41,482 nucleotides of DNA from Candidatus Daviesbacteria bacterium (GTDB lineage Bacteria; Patescibacteriota; Microgenomatia; Daviesbacterales; UBA10151). The notes under the pieces were generated by a model, which saw only the letters and a list, made by a program, of their open reading frames with translations, was not told where the DNA came from and searched no databases. Made by a program: the position numbers and the translations under genes. Within the stretch, counting starts at the first letter, position 1. Every line of letters begins with the position of its first letter. Shown piece by piece: positions 9,444 through 17,768 of the stretch. The DNA lies in the NCBI GenBank assembly GCA_016176415.1, contig JACOXH010000007.1, positions 1 through 41,482 on the forward strand. Reading direction: 5' to 3'.

Positions 9444-9490
9444 AATACAGCGGATATTAGCACATTCAGCTTCAAATTGCTACTTGTAAA

Positions 9491-9814
9491 TTAGCGGATT
9501 TTTGTGCCTGCGGGAACATCTTCGGGGACTGTCAGAAATACAGGACCTTCTTCGGGATCTGCTGCCAGCATCATGCCTTGGGATTCCATACCCATCATCA
9601 TACGGGGTTCTAAATTTACTGCCACCACCACCTGTTTACCCTTTAAATCTTCTGCTTTGTACCATTGTTTTACTCCTGCCAGAATCTGTCTGGGTTCCCT
9701 TTCTCCTAAATCCACCATACATTTAATCAGCTTTTCTGATTCTTCTATTTCTTCAGCCTCTAAAATGGTGCCTACCTTTAATTCAACTTTTATAAAATCA
9801 TCAAAGGAGATCAT
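9491..9814 (-). CDS. Stand-alone MetRS C-terminal tRNA-binding (EMAP/Arc1p-like) domain
   Basis: DFIKVELKVGTILEAEEIEESEKLIKCMVDLGE...ILAGVKQWY...VNLEPRMMMGMESQGMMLAA. Confidence 0.85.
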   Translation of the reverse strand: MISFDDFIKVELKVGTILEAEEIEESEKLIKCMVDLGEREPRQILAGVKQWYKAEDLKGKQVVVAVNLEPRMMMGMESQGMMLAADPEEGPVFLTVPEDVPAGTKIR

Positions 9815-10371
9815 GAATTTATTTTACCAGATTCATTCGGATTATTCCTATCCCTGTCCCACGTCTGTGGATTATTTACAATGTATTCTCTGATTTTATT
9901 TAATTCAATATCATTTCTGATTATGTGTTCAAAATAATTCCGTTGCCAAACCCGTTTATTAAATGGTGGCCAATGCGATTGTTTTACATTTTTAATATAT
10001 TCATTTGTGGCCATGGTTTTAAACCATTGGATAATTGTACCAATTGTAGGGGCGGACCTATGTGTCCGCCCTATGGAATGATGTGTCCATCCGTTAATAA
10101 TGACAATGCCATGAATATGGTTGGGCATAATCTGGTATACATCTAATTCAATACCAGGGTATTTATCCGCAATTTTTAACCACCAATCGCCAACCATTTT
10201 TCCAACATCATTTAATTGCATGCATGGATTAACAGGGTCGACACGTGGGTCGACCCCTACAGAACCGAACAACATCTCACGATCCTGGGTACAGATTGTT
10301 ACAAAATATGCACCATTAGATGAATAATCATAATCTTTTAAACGGATGGATTTGCGGTTGTATGAAATCAT
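9811..10371 (-). CDS. REP-associated tyrosine transposase (RAYT, IS200/Y1-like)
   Basis: SIRLKDYDYSSNGAYFVTICTQDRE...VYQIMPNHIHGIVII (HxH motif)...W(Q)RNYFEHIIRN...EYIVNNPQTWDRD. Confidence 0.9.
   Translation of the reverse strand: MISYNRKSIRLKDYDYSSNGAYFVTICTQDREMLFGSVGVDPRVDPVNPCMQLNDVGKMVGDWWLKIADKYPGIELDVYQIMPNHIHGIVIINGWTHHSIGRTHRSAPTIGTIIQWFKTMATNEYIKNVKQSHWPPFNKRVWQRNYFEHIIRNDIELNKIREYIVNNPQTWDRDRNNPNESGKINS
10046..10072 (+). repeat. 27-nt palindromic (REP-like) repeat inside the RAYT gene, copy 1
   Basis: GTAGGGGCGGACCTATGTGTCCGCCCT; 8-bp stem GGGCGGAC/GTCCGCCC. Confidence 0.85.
10234..10260 (-). repeat. 27-nt palindromic (REP-like) repeat inside the RAYT gene, copy 2
   Basis: Minus strand GTAGGGGTCGACCCACGTGTCGACCCT; 21/27 identical to copy 1, with two stem pairs changed on both sides. 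Confidence 0.85.
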
Positions 10372-10385
10372 GAAGGAATAGGATT

Positions 10386-11369
10386 TTACCCCAAACCAAC
10401 CTTATTCTTCACCTCTGCCATTTTCTTTTCAGCTATCTCTGCTGCTTTCTCTGCCCCTTCTGTAAGCAGAGATTCAAGTTGTGCAGGATCAGAAGTCAGA
10501 TCCTGATAGCGTTTCTGGAAGGGCTCCAAAAATTCTATTACTCTATCTGCCAGTTCTTTTTTAAAATCTCCATAACCCTTACCTGCAAATCGAGCTTCTA
10601 TCTCTTCCCTGCTCAAACTTGTAACTCCTTCATAAATTTCCAGCAGGTTATAAATACCAGGCCTACCCATATCAAAAACAATTTCTTTTTGAGAGTCAGT
10701 AGCAGCGCCCATGATGGCTGAACGAAGCTGATCTACTGAAGCGAGAAGTGGCAGAGTTCTGCCCTCCCTGTCATCACTTTTACTCATCTTTTTAACAGGC
10801 TCAAGCAAATCCATTACTCTGGCACCTGTTTTGGGTATCACAGGAGTTGGCAACTTAAAAGTTTCACCATATATAGAGTTAAACCTTTGGGCAATATCAC
10901 GGGTAATTTCAACGTGTTGTTTTTGATCCTCCCCCACTGGTACCTCATCTGTGTCATAAAGCAGGATATCTGAAGCCATCAGCACAGGATAATCATAAAG
11001 GCCAACACTAACGCTCTCCCTTTGGTCGCCTGATTTTTCCTTAAATTGAGTCATTCTGCTCATCCAGCCCAAGGGGGTAAAACAATTTAAAATCCAGGCT
11101 AATTCTGCATGGGCAGATACATCAGATTGGACAAAAACAATGGACTGTTTGGGATCAATACCTGAGGCAAAATAAATTCCTGCCACTTCCCTGATCTTTT
11201 GTTTTAATACTTTGGGGTCTTGTGGCACAGTGATAGCATGAAGATCCACAATGCAAAAGATATTATCAAAATTCTCCTGTGAAGCTACCCAATTTTTCAA
11301 AGCTCCCAGGTAATTACCTATATGTAAGTTGCCTGAAGGCTGAATCCCGGAAAACACCCTTTTCTTCAT
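10386..11369 (-). CDS. trpS: Tryptophanyl-tRNA synthetase
   Basis: FSGIQPSGNLHIGNYLGALKNW, KKMSKS motif. Confidence 0.97.
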   Translation of the reverse strand: MKKRVFSGIQPSGNLHIGNYLGALKNWVASQENFDNIFCIVDLHAITVPQDPKVLKQKIREVAGIYFASGIDPKQSIVFVQSDVSAHAELAWILNCFTPLGWMSRMTQFKEKSGDQRESVSVGLYDYPVLMASDILLYDTDEVPVGEDQKQHVEITRDIAQRFNSIYGETFKLPTPVIPKTGARVMDLLEPVKKMSKSDDREGRTLPLLASVDQLRSAIMGAATDSQKEIVFDMGRPGIYNLLEIYEGVTSLSREEIEARFAGKGYGDFKKELADRVIEFLEPFQKRYQDLTSDPAQLESLLTEGAEKAAEIAEKKMAEVKNKVGLG

Positions 11370-11476
11370 AAGAAGAATATATCAGATGAGAATAAAAATT
11401 GCGAGGTAATATAAAAATCCCCAAGGGATTTGATACAAACTTATTTTAACAGTAATGCCCCTAAAGTCAAATTCTA

Positions 11477-12823
11477 TTACGCTGCTTTATGCATGTTCAG
11501 TCTACTGAAAGCAAGTTGTTTCGATTGATTTACAAAAGCTTTATTTAACACATAATCATCCAAAGGATAGACCTCTTTTGGAAAGGGCACCCTGATAACT
11601 TCTCTCGCTCTTCTTAATTCGAATAACTTGTGAGCTCTCCCCATAAAAAGACCTGTTTTAGAATCTTGTGTTCCAACTTCCATCTCTGAATTCAAAAAAG
11701 TTGCCCGATCATAAAAGATTAGTTCCATGGGAGTTGAAATTCCTTCAAACCATATTTTCTTTCGTGCATTAAAATTAATTTCTGTTGATTGCCCGTGATC
11801 TGTATTTGTATCAGGATCATCCACAACTTTATCTATTCTCGGAAGGGCTCTGGGATGGTTAGAATCCAAGCGTGATTCTATGCCAGCCTTTATAACCGAA
11901 ATTACAAGATCAGCAAACTGTTCCGGGGGTACAGCATCATCCATTAACACAAACCTCATCCCTATAGAGTCCTGAAGAGCCTCGTCTATATGAACTACTC
12001 CTCCGTTTCTTAAAGCCTTTACCCAGGTTTTTACAATTGTAGGTCCTAACTCTTTCTCCCTATCCTTTTTATGGACATAACCAACTTCAGGAACATTTCG
12101 AACAGTTATTCTCTGTCTCTTGAGATGAGCTGTTAACAATCTTTCACTACTTCTATCAGGAAAACCTACCACTCTGTTTGTTTGATCATCATGGTAAGAC
12201 TCAAGAGGAATAGGATCTCCTTTTCCTGTTACCCCGGCAAACAATCTCTCGTTTAATAAATCCTGTACATCTGCCAAAAGATTGGATAGTCCGGCATTCA
12301 AGGCTCTTGATTCTATAATTCCGATTTGATAATGAAGGATGGCATGTCTTTGAGCTTCATAAGCTAAAGTTGGAAAAATTGCACCCTTTTTTAACGGATC
12401 TTCATTTTCACTAACAGGACTTGCAAGATATCTTAATAAATCGCTGGGGCGGTCTGAAATTTTTGCAATTTCTCCCCTCATTTCAAAATCCTCTGCCAAT
12501 TCTGGCACCAGTTGACCAAAATACTGAACTGCAGCAATTGCAGATTCTTTACACTCCTTGTAGAAACTACGGGGATGAGTTAAATCTGAAGGCAGACGGT
12601 ATATCTCCTTGCTGGCCCTTAAGAAAAATTTATCCACTTGCTCTGTGTCTCTTCTGGAAAGAGTTGAACCTGCAGCAGCCAATTTTCTGGAAAGATCGAC
12701 TGCGTTTTCACCATAATGGGCTATGATTGTCCGACCTAATTGGAAATTAGTCGTAAAAGATCTACCCTCTATACAAGGCCTGTACCATTCAGTTGCTATC
12801 GGTCCTATTTTAATTTCTGACAT
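11477..12823 (-). CDS. Unknown protein, 448 aa; possible divergent RelA/SpoT-like nucleotidyltransferase region
   Basis: Long ORF with RBS-like AGGAAAAA upstream; VHIDEALQDSIGMRFVLMDD and TPMELIFYDRATFLNSEMEVG loosely resemble RelA_SpoT motifs (inference). Confidence 0.5.
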   Translation of the reverse strand: MSEIKIGPIATEWYRPCIEGRSFTTNFQLGRTIIAHYGENAVDLSRKLAAAGSTLSRRDTEQVDKFFLRASKEIYRLPSDLTHPRSFYKECKESAIAAVQYFGQLVPELAEDFEMRGEIAKISDRPSDLLRYLASPVSENEDPLKKGAIFPTLAYEAQRHAILHYQIGIIESRALNAGLSNLLADVQDLLNERLFAGVTGKGDPIPLESYHDDQTNRVVGFPDRSSERLLTAHLKRQRITVRNVPEVGYVHKKDREKELGPTIVKTWVKALRNGGVVHIDEALQDSIGMRFVLMDDAVPPEQFADLVISVIKAGIESRLDSNHPRALPRIDKVVDDPDTNTDHGQSTEINFNARKKIWFEGISTPMELIFYDRATFLNSEMEVGTQDSKTGLFMGRAHKLFELRRAREVIRVPFPKEVYPLDDYVLNKAFVNQSKQLAFSRLNMHKAA

Positions 12824-12841
12824 TTTTTCCTTTCTTCCACT

Positions 12842-12866
12842 AAAAAACCGCTTCTTTAAGAAGCGG
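12842..12866 (-). terminator. Intrinsic terminator in the 5' leader of the 448-aa gene
   Basis: Minus strand CCGCTTCTTAAAGAAGCGG-TTTTTT, 19 nt upstream of the ATG. Confidence 0.75.
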
Positions 12867-12867
12867 C

Positions 12868-12941
12868 TTGAGAGAGATTATTCCCTTTTAGGGTTTTTCT
12901 CACTCAAACCACTCTTCAGTAACGAAGAGTCGGCATGGTTT
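12868..12941 (-). promoter_or_regulatory. Two-hairpin leader preceding the terminator (putative attenuator)
   Basis: P1: AAACC..ACTCTTC-GTTACT-GAAGAGT-GGTTT; P2: TTGAG.GAGA..CCC-TAAAA-GGG..TCTC.CTCAA; followed by the terminator hairpin. Confidence 0.55.
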
Positions 12942-13065
12942 AAAAATAATGTTAAGTTTTGTATTCATATTGCTAAAAAACAAATCCCCTGAGGGATATA
13001 AGTTAAAATAATCATACCCCAAATGGTTTGTCAATAATAAATTCTACTATAGGTTGAGGGAAAAA

Positions 13066-13503
13066 TCAAGCATGGCTTCGGGAATTAGATGCTTCTAAGA
13101 ATTGTACCGGTGTAACAATTTTGATTTTTCTATACTCTTTAAGCTCCAATAGATCCTGATCCCCTGTAATAATAAAGTCACAATCACCCTCAACTGCTGC
13201 CTCCAGCACCCTATTGTCATCACTATCCCTGACAACATATAAATCCATGTGCGGGTTTACTATAATGAAACTTTTTTCCATTTCTTCCTTAAGAAGATAC
13301 ATATCGGATAAAGACAGCGGGAATTTTTTAGTAATAATATCAGTTAATTCTGCCTGTAAAACCGGAGAAATAACCACTTGAAGCTCTTTGGTTAAAACCA
13401 TTCTTAGAACTTTTTCGGGGATACCACCATAAACTAATGCTGAAATAAAAATATTAGTATCTAAAACTACCTTAACGGGATTTTCTGCCGTGCCTGTATT
13501 CAT
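13066..13503 (-). CDS. PIN-domain toxin-like protein (COG1569-like)
   Basis: VVLDTNIFISALVYGGIPEKVL...RDSDDNRVLEAAVEGDCDFIITGDQDLLEL. Confidence 0.85.
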   Translation of the reverse strand: MNTGTAENPVKVVLDTNIFISALVYGGIPEKVLRMVLTKELQVVISPVLQAELTDIITKKFPLSLSDMYLLKEEMEKSFIIVNPHMDLYVVRDSDDNRVLEAAVEGDCDFIITGDQDLLELKEYRKIKIVTPVQFLEASNSRSHA

Positions 13504-13723
13504 AAACTATCCTGTTTACATCCTCTTCGCTTTTTATCCCTGCCTTTTCACCTGCCTTTTTGCCTGCTGCAAATATTTTCTCCCAATTTTCCATTCTTTG
13601 CAGATACATTCTTAAAGATTCACGAATCAATTCACTTCTGTCCCTGTATTCTTTTTTAGCCTGCTTATCTACTTTTTTGACCAGTTCTTTTGGTAAGGAG
13701 ATGTTGAATGTTTGTGTTTGCAT
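13472..13723 (-). CDS. Ribbon-helix-helix antitoxin
   Basis: TFNISLPKELVKKVDKQAKKEYRDRSELIRESLRMYL; overlaps the PIN gene. Confidence 0.85.
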   Translation of the reverse strand: MQTQTFNISLPKELVKKVDKQAKKEYRDRSELIRESLRMYLQRMENWEKIFAAGKKAGEKAGIKSEEDVNRIVYEYRHGRKSR

Positions 13724-13761
13724 ACATATATTGTATATGAATTGTATGTTAATGTCAATAA

Positions 13762-15018
13762 TTATTTGAGTTTATCTCTAAATTGATCATATTTAGTAGG
13801 AGTAGCTTCATATTCTTTAATCTCATAAGACTCATGTTTGATAATAATTTTTTGATTTTCCCCTAAATCCTCTTTTAGAACCACCCCTGGTCCTACCAAA
13901 GAATTACTCCCTATTTTAACCCCCGGCATAGTAGAAGAATTAACCCCCATTCTTACTCCCTTTCCTGCTATCAAACCTAATTTTGTTCTTTCTGTTTCCC
14001 TGATTACTTTCCCGTCCAATCTTAAGTTAGCCAACACTGCTCCACTCCCCATGCCAAAATCCCCCTCCAAAACAGAATCCCCCACATAGTTAGTATGGAA
14101 CCATGAGTTTGACCCAACATAAGACCGGGTGATATCAGAACCAAAACCAGTTACACATCCTTCCTCTAAATCTGATTCCCTGACCATAGAATTTGTTCCC
14201 ACTATGACATTTCTGCCAATATAACAGGGCCCTTTGATAGTAGCCCCATCAAACACTTTTGCCCCTTCTTCAATAATAATTTTGCCCGGGTAAACTTTTT
14301 CATCAATACTGGACAAAAAGTAAGCTGTAATGTCTAAAATATGCCATGGGTATTTTAAAGGAATCCAAACTCCGGAGTATTTGGAAAATTTAACATCCAA
14401 GCCATCTTTAATCATCTGGTCTAAAGCTACTTCATACTGATCATCATTATCTGTAGAAGCCTTTTCCAGATACTCAACAAGCTTTTGTCCGTCTTTAAAG
14501 TAATCTGCCACCAGCTTCACCATATCAGAAGGCTCATTCCCCTCACCCGGCTTCTCAACTATACCGTTGACGCTTTCCCCTTCTGTCAAAAGATATCCTC
14601 CTGGAAAATATTTATTAACTTTCAGTCCGGTCAAAACAACATCGCCGTCAGTTTTTATTTCTTCTATGTCCAAAATATCTTCAGCATTAAGAACTAATAT
14701 TTCACCCCCTATTAAATCTTTGGCTGAAAGGATTGCATCAGCCATGCCTTTGGGCTCATTTTGAACAGTAATTTCGAAATTTAAGTTTAAACTTTGAGCA
14801 ATTTCAGTTATTTTATCTTTGCTGTGAGGGTTGGAAATAATTATAAACTCAGGCTCCCGTCCACCTGGAAGGTGGGCTTTGACTCCTTCCAGGTGAGCCC
14901 TTATTTTAAGCAGATTATGATAGATAAGAGGTTTGCCTAAAAAAGGGATTAAACACTTATCAGTGGCAACAGGCCACATCCTTTTCCCCTCTCCCCCAGC
15001 TAGTACAATAATTTGCAT
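13762..15018 (-). CDS. Sugar-1-phosphate nucleotidyltransferase with left-handed beta-helix domain (GlmU-like)
   Basis: MQIIVLAGGEGKRMWP...hexapeptide-repeat C-terminus. The ORF-track start at 15099 reads through a palindromic repeat, so ATG at 15018 is preferred. Confidence 0.8.
   Translation of the reverse strand: MQIIVLAGGEGKRMWPVATDKCLIPFLGKPLIYHNLLKIRAHLEGVKAHLPGGREPEFIIISNPHSKDKITEIAQSLNLNFEITVQNEPKGMADAILSAKDLIGGEILVLNAEDILDIEEIKTDGDVVLTGLKVNKYFPGGYLLTEGESVNGIVEKPGEGNEPSDMVKLVADYFKDGQKLVEYLEKASTDNDDQYEVALDQMIKDGLDVKFSKYSGVWIPLKYPWHILDITAYFLSSIDEKVYPGKIIIEEGAKVFDGATIKGPCYIGRNVIVGTNSMVRESDLEEGCVTGFGSDITRSYVGSNSWFHTNYVGDSVLEGDFGMGSGAVLANLRLDGKVIRETERTKLGLIAGKGVRMGVNSSTMPGVKIGSNSLVGPGVVLKEDLGENQKIIIKHESYEIKEYEATPTKYDQFRDKLK
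14852..14899. repeat. Palindromic repeat inside the GlmU-like CDS
   Basis: CACCTGGAAGG-TGGGCTTTGACT-CCTTCCAGGTG with outer GGCTC/GAGCC. Confidence 0.8.
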
Positions 15019-15039
15019 AATATAACAATAATTATTTAT

Positions 15040-15066
15040 GGATCCCGGATCAAGTCCGGGATGACA
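15040..15066 (+). repeat. Palindromic repeat GGATCCCGGATCAAGTCCGGGATGACA
   Basis: ATCCCGGA-TCAAG-TCCGGGAT stem. Confidence 0.8.
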
Positions 15067-15074
15067 ATGGTAAG

Positions 15075-15148
15075 TAGCAGGGGTGGGGTGCGCGCCCACG
15101 ACCTCGGCGTTATGAGTGCCGCGCTCTAACTGACTGAGCTACCCTGCC
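15075..15148 (-). tRNA. tRNA with CAU anticodon (Met or Ile2) and atypical D/T loops
   Basis: GGCAGGG TA GCTC AGTCAGTTA GAGC G CGGCA CTCATAA CGCCG AGGTC GTGGG CGCGCAC CCCAC CCCTGCT A. Confidence 0.8.
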
Positions 15149-15240
15149 TTAATAAGCCATATTTTACCAAACCGGACTGCACAAATCATCTGCTTGACGC
15201 CGTCTCGCTGCTGTTCTACTCTTAAATTACAACCACCTGA

Positions 15241-16302
15241 ATGAATATTAACACTGTCACTCTTAATAAATTCTCTTTCATTGACGTACATGATCTCAAA
15301 GAAACTGAAATAAAATACCTCCGCAAAACTTACAATTTTAGTCAGATTCATCTTGATGACTATGTCAGCGGACAGCAGGTGCCTAAAATCGAGGCTTTTA
15401 AAGATTATATCCTGATTGTGCTGGACTTCCCTTTTGTCGAATCATCCGATGAAACCGGCAACGGTAACCATACCAAACCACCGGAACCAAATACACAGGC
15501 ACCAAACAACAACGGTGTTTCCTCAACTATCACTGGAATAATTACCAGCCCTTTAAATATCCCTAAATTCCTCTTTGCTCACGCTAAAGAGAAAAGGCTC
15601 CGCACCGGCCACATTAATTTTTTTATCGGCAAAGACTTTTTAGTGGTACTGCATGATGAAAAAACACCGGAAATAGATAAAATTTTTGAAAGTTGCCAAA
15701 GCAGCCTGAAAGTAAGGGAAACATACCTGGTTAACGGCCCATTTCATCTGTTTTATTTAATAGTTGATACTCTGGTTGATTCAACCTTTGGCATTATGAA
15801 GGAAGTAGCTGCATCCATTGATGACATTAATCTGCATCTTTTGCAAAACTATTCTCCCTTAAGGATAGTAGAAGAAATTTCTGCCACCAGAAGAAATTTG
15901 GTGTTGTTTAAATCTATACTCTCCCCTGCTTTGGATATTTTTAAAGAGTTAAGGAGTGATAAATATAAAGAATTTGGCGAATTTGACATCGCCTCTTATT
16001 CCAGCTTGTCTGATCACATCAAAAAGATTCTTTACCGGCTGGAAGGCAGCAGCGAACTGCTGGATGGAATTGCCAGAAGCCATGAATCACTGCTGACCGC
16101 CAAAACTAACGAGACTATAAAGGTATTAACTATGTTTACAGCTATTTTACTGCCTCTGACTCTGTTGACAGGGATCTATGGGATGAATGTGGTAGGTTTA
16201 CCCGGAGCTGAAACTGAAGGTATATTAACATTATTATCACTAATCATGGCCATCATTGCTGTCAGCATGATCCTGGCTTTCAAGATCAGAAGATGGTTTT
16301 AA
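15241..16302 (+). CDS. CorA-like Mg2+/divalent metal transporter
   Basis: C-terminal two TM segments with YGMNVVG (GMN) motif. Confidence 0.9.
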   Translation: MNINTVTLNKFSFIDVHDLKETEIKYLRKTYNFSQIHLDDYVSGQQVPKIEAFKDYILIVLDFPFVESSDETGNGNHTKPPEPNTQAPNNNGVSSTITGIITSPLNIPKFLFAHAKEKRLRTGHINFFIGKDFLVVLHDEKTPEIDKIFESCQSSLKVRETYLVNGPFHLFYLIVDTLVDSTFGIMKEVAASIDDINLHLLQNYSPLRIVEEISATRRNLVLFKSILSPALDIFKELRSDKYKEFGEFDIASYSSLSDHIKKILYRLEGSSELLDGIARSHESLLTAKTNETIKVLTMFTAILLPLTLLTGIYGMNVVGLPGAETEGILTLLSLIMAIIAVSMILAFKIRRWF

Positions 16303-16366
16303 TGAACTCCTTCCCGCTGCAAGCAGCGGGGTATCCCGCCAAAGGCGGAGATTTTGCCCCCTTATT

Positions 16367-16402
16367 AACAAAAATCCACCCAAAAAGAGTGGATTTTGTG
16401 TT
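16367..16402. terminator. Hairpin terminator between corA-like gene and tRNA
   Basis: AACAAAAATCCACcCaaaaaGaGTGGATTTTgTGTT. Confidence 0.5.
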
Positions 16403-16405
16403 AAG

Positions 16406-16477
16406 TTGCGGGGGTAGGAATTGAACCTACTGCCTTCAGATTATGAGCCTGATGTGCAGCCGTTACACTTCCCCGCG
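16406..16477 (-). tRNA. tRNA-Met (CAU)
   Basis: CGCGGGG AA GTGT AACGGCT GCAC A TCAGG CTCATAA TCTGA AGGCA GTAGG TTCAATT CCTAC CCCCGCA A. Confidence 0.8.
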
Positions 16478-16490
16478 CGCATATTGTAGT

Positions 16491-16841
16491 TTATTTGAAG
16501 AATACTTTCAACCACCCTAACCAGTTTGGCAGCCTTACCACAGCTGACTGGCTGGCACCCAGCACAGCTTTGAGCTTTTCTTCAGGAATCACTACTATGG
16601 TCTCCCCTTTTTTGGCTAACCCTAATTTATTTCTTACTTCTGCTTCAATATATTCAGGAGACTGAATAACAGCCAGTTGGGCTTTTAACTCTTTGTTTTT
16701 AATTTCAAGCTTATATACTGCTTCTGCAGATTGAAAAAGCCTCTCCCCTGATCTGATAGTCTCCATGGTTTGTTTAATTAACCCCCTTGCTGCTATCAAA
16801 ATTACCACAACTATTAAAACCACAATAATCTTCTTAATCAT
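16491..16841 (-). CDS. Septum formation initiator (FtsB/DivIC-like)
   Basis: 116 aa: N-terminal TM, coiled coil, EAEVRNKLGLAKKGETIVVIPEE. Confidence 0.75.
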   Translation of the reverse strand: MIKKIIVVLIVVVILIAARGLIKQTMETIRSGERLFQSAEAVYKLEIKNKELKAQLAVIQSPEYIEAEVRNKLGLAKKGETIVVIPEEKLKAVLGASQSAVVRLPNWLGWLKVFFK

Positions 16842-16902
16842 ACAAAATTATTACAATTTGCTTATTGACTTTCATAACCTATAACATTAGAATATAGTTT
16901 AT

Positions 16903-17766
16903 ATGATTTCATTACGCGACGCACATCAACAGTTTGTCGGTCACTTAAAAGGCAAATCCAGAGCCTCTGCTACTATCTTAGCTTATGGTAAAGATGTAGA
17001 TCAACTGGTGGATAATTTACAAAACGCCGGTAAAACTGATCCAGCTACCGTTACTACTGAAGATTTACAGAGCTTTATGCAAAAACTGGCTAATGAAAAC
17101 TATACTCCCAAATCAATTTCCAGAAAAACTAACTCTACCAAGACTTTCTTTAAATTCTTAAAAACCTCCAACATCATAACAGAAGACCCTGCCACAGGTT
17201 TAGAGCATCCTAAATTTGAAAACAAGCCCCCGAGAATTTTATCAAAGTTAGAATACCGCTCTTTAAGGGATGCGGCCAGATCTGACATCAGAATGCTTGC
17301 TGTAATAGAATTACTGCTTCAAACAGGCATCAGAATTGGAGAATTGGCAAAACTCAGAGTAGAAGATTTAGATTTGGAGAATTTAACTCTGCATGTTCCC
17401 CCGTTTGAAGATACCAGAGAAAGAATTATTCCTTTGAATAAAGCTGCTGCAGAATCGGTTAAAAATTACTTACCAATCAGACCAAAAACTCCCAATCATG
17501 CTTTGTTTGTGACCAAAACAGGCAGACCATTGCTTATCAGAAATATACGAACTGCTATAGACAGGTACTTTAGAGTAGCAGGCATAAAAGAAGCCAAAGT
17601 CAATGATTTAAGACACACCTGGGTAGCTTTCCAGTTGGAAGCAGGAGTACCTATGACCATGGTTTCAAAACTGGCAGGCCACAAAAGACTCACTACTACT
17701 GAAAAATATCTACAATTTATCCAAAGCAAAAACCACGAAGGCAAAGTCAAATTAGAAGAACTCTAG
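16903..17766 (+). CDS. Tyrosine recombinase (XerC/D-like)
   Basis: SAM-like N-terminal domain; LLQTGIRIGELAKL, VNDLRHTWVAFQLEAG, LAGHKRLTTTEKY. Confidence 0.9.
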   Translation: MISLRDAHQQFVGHLKGKSRASATILAYGKDVDQLVDNLQNAGKTDPATVTTEDLQSFMQKLANENYTPKSISRKTNSTKTFFKFLKTSNIITEDPATGLEHPKFENKPPRILSKLEYRSLRDAARSDIRMLAVIELLLQTGIRIGELAKLRVEDLDLENLTLHVPPFEDTRERIIPLNKAAAESVKNYLPIRPKTPNHALFVTKTGRPLLIRNIRTAIDRYFRVAGIKEAKVNDLRHTWVAFQLEAGVPMTMVSKLAGHKRLTTTEKYLQFIQSKNHEGKVKLEEL

Positions 17767-17768
17767 AG

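Noticed and set aside
9504-9893. 129-aa + strand ORF
   Set aside because: Antisense to the MetRS C-terminal-like domain, which has clear family motifs.
13762-15099. Longer start for the GlmU-like protein (MGAHPTPATYHCHPGLDPGS...)
   Set aside because: The extension is translation of a palindromic repeat and tRNA sequence; MQIIVLAGGEG is the natural start.
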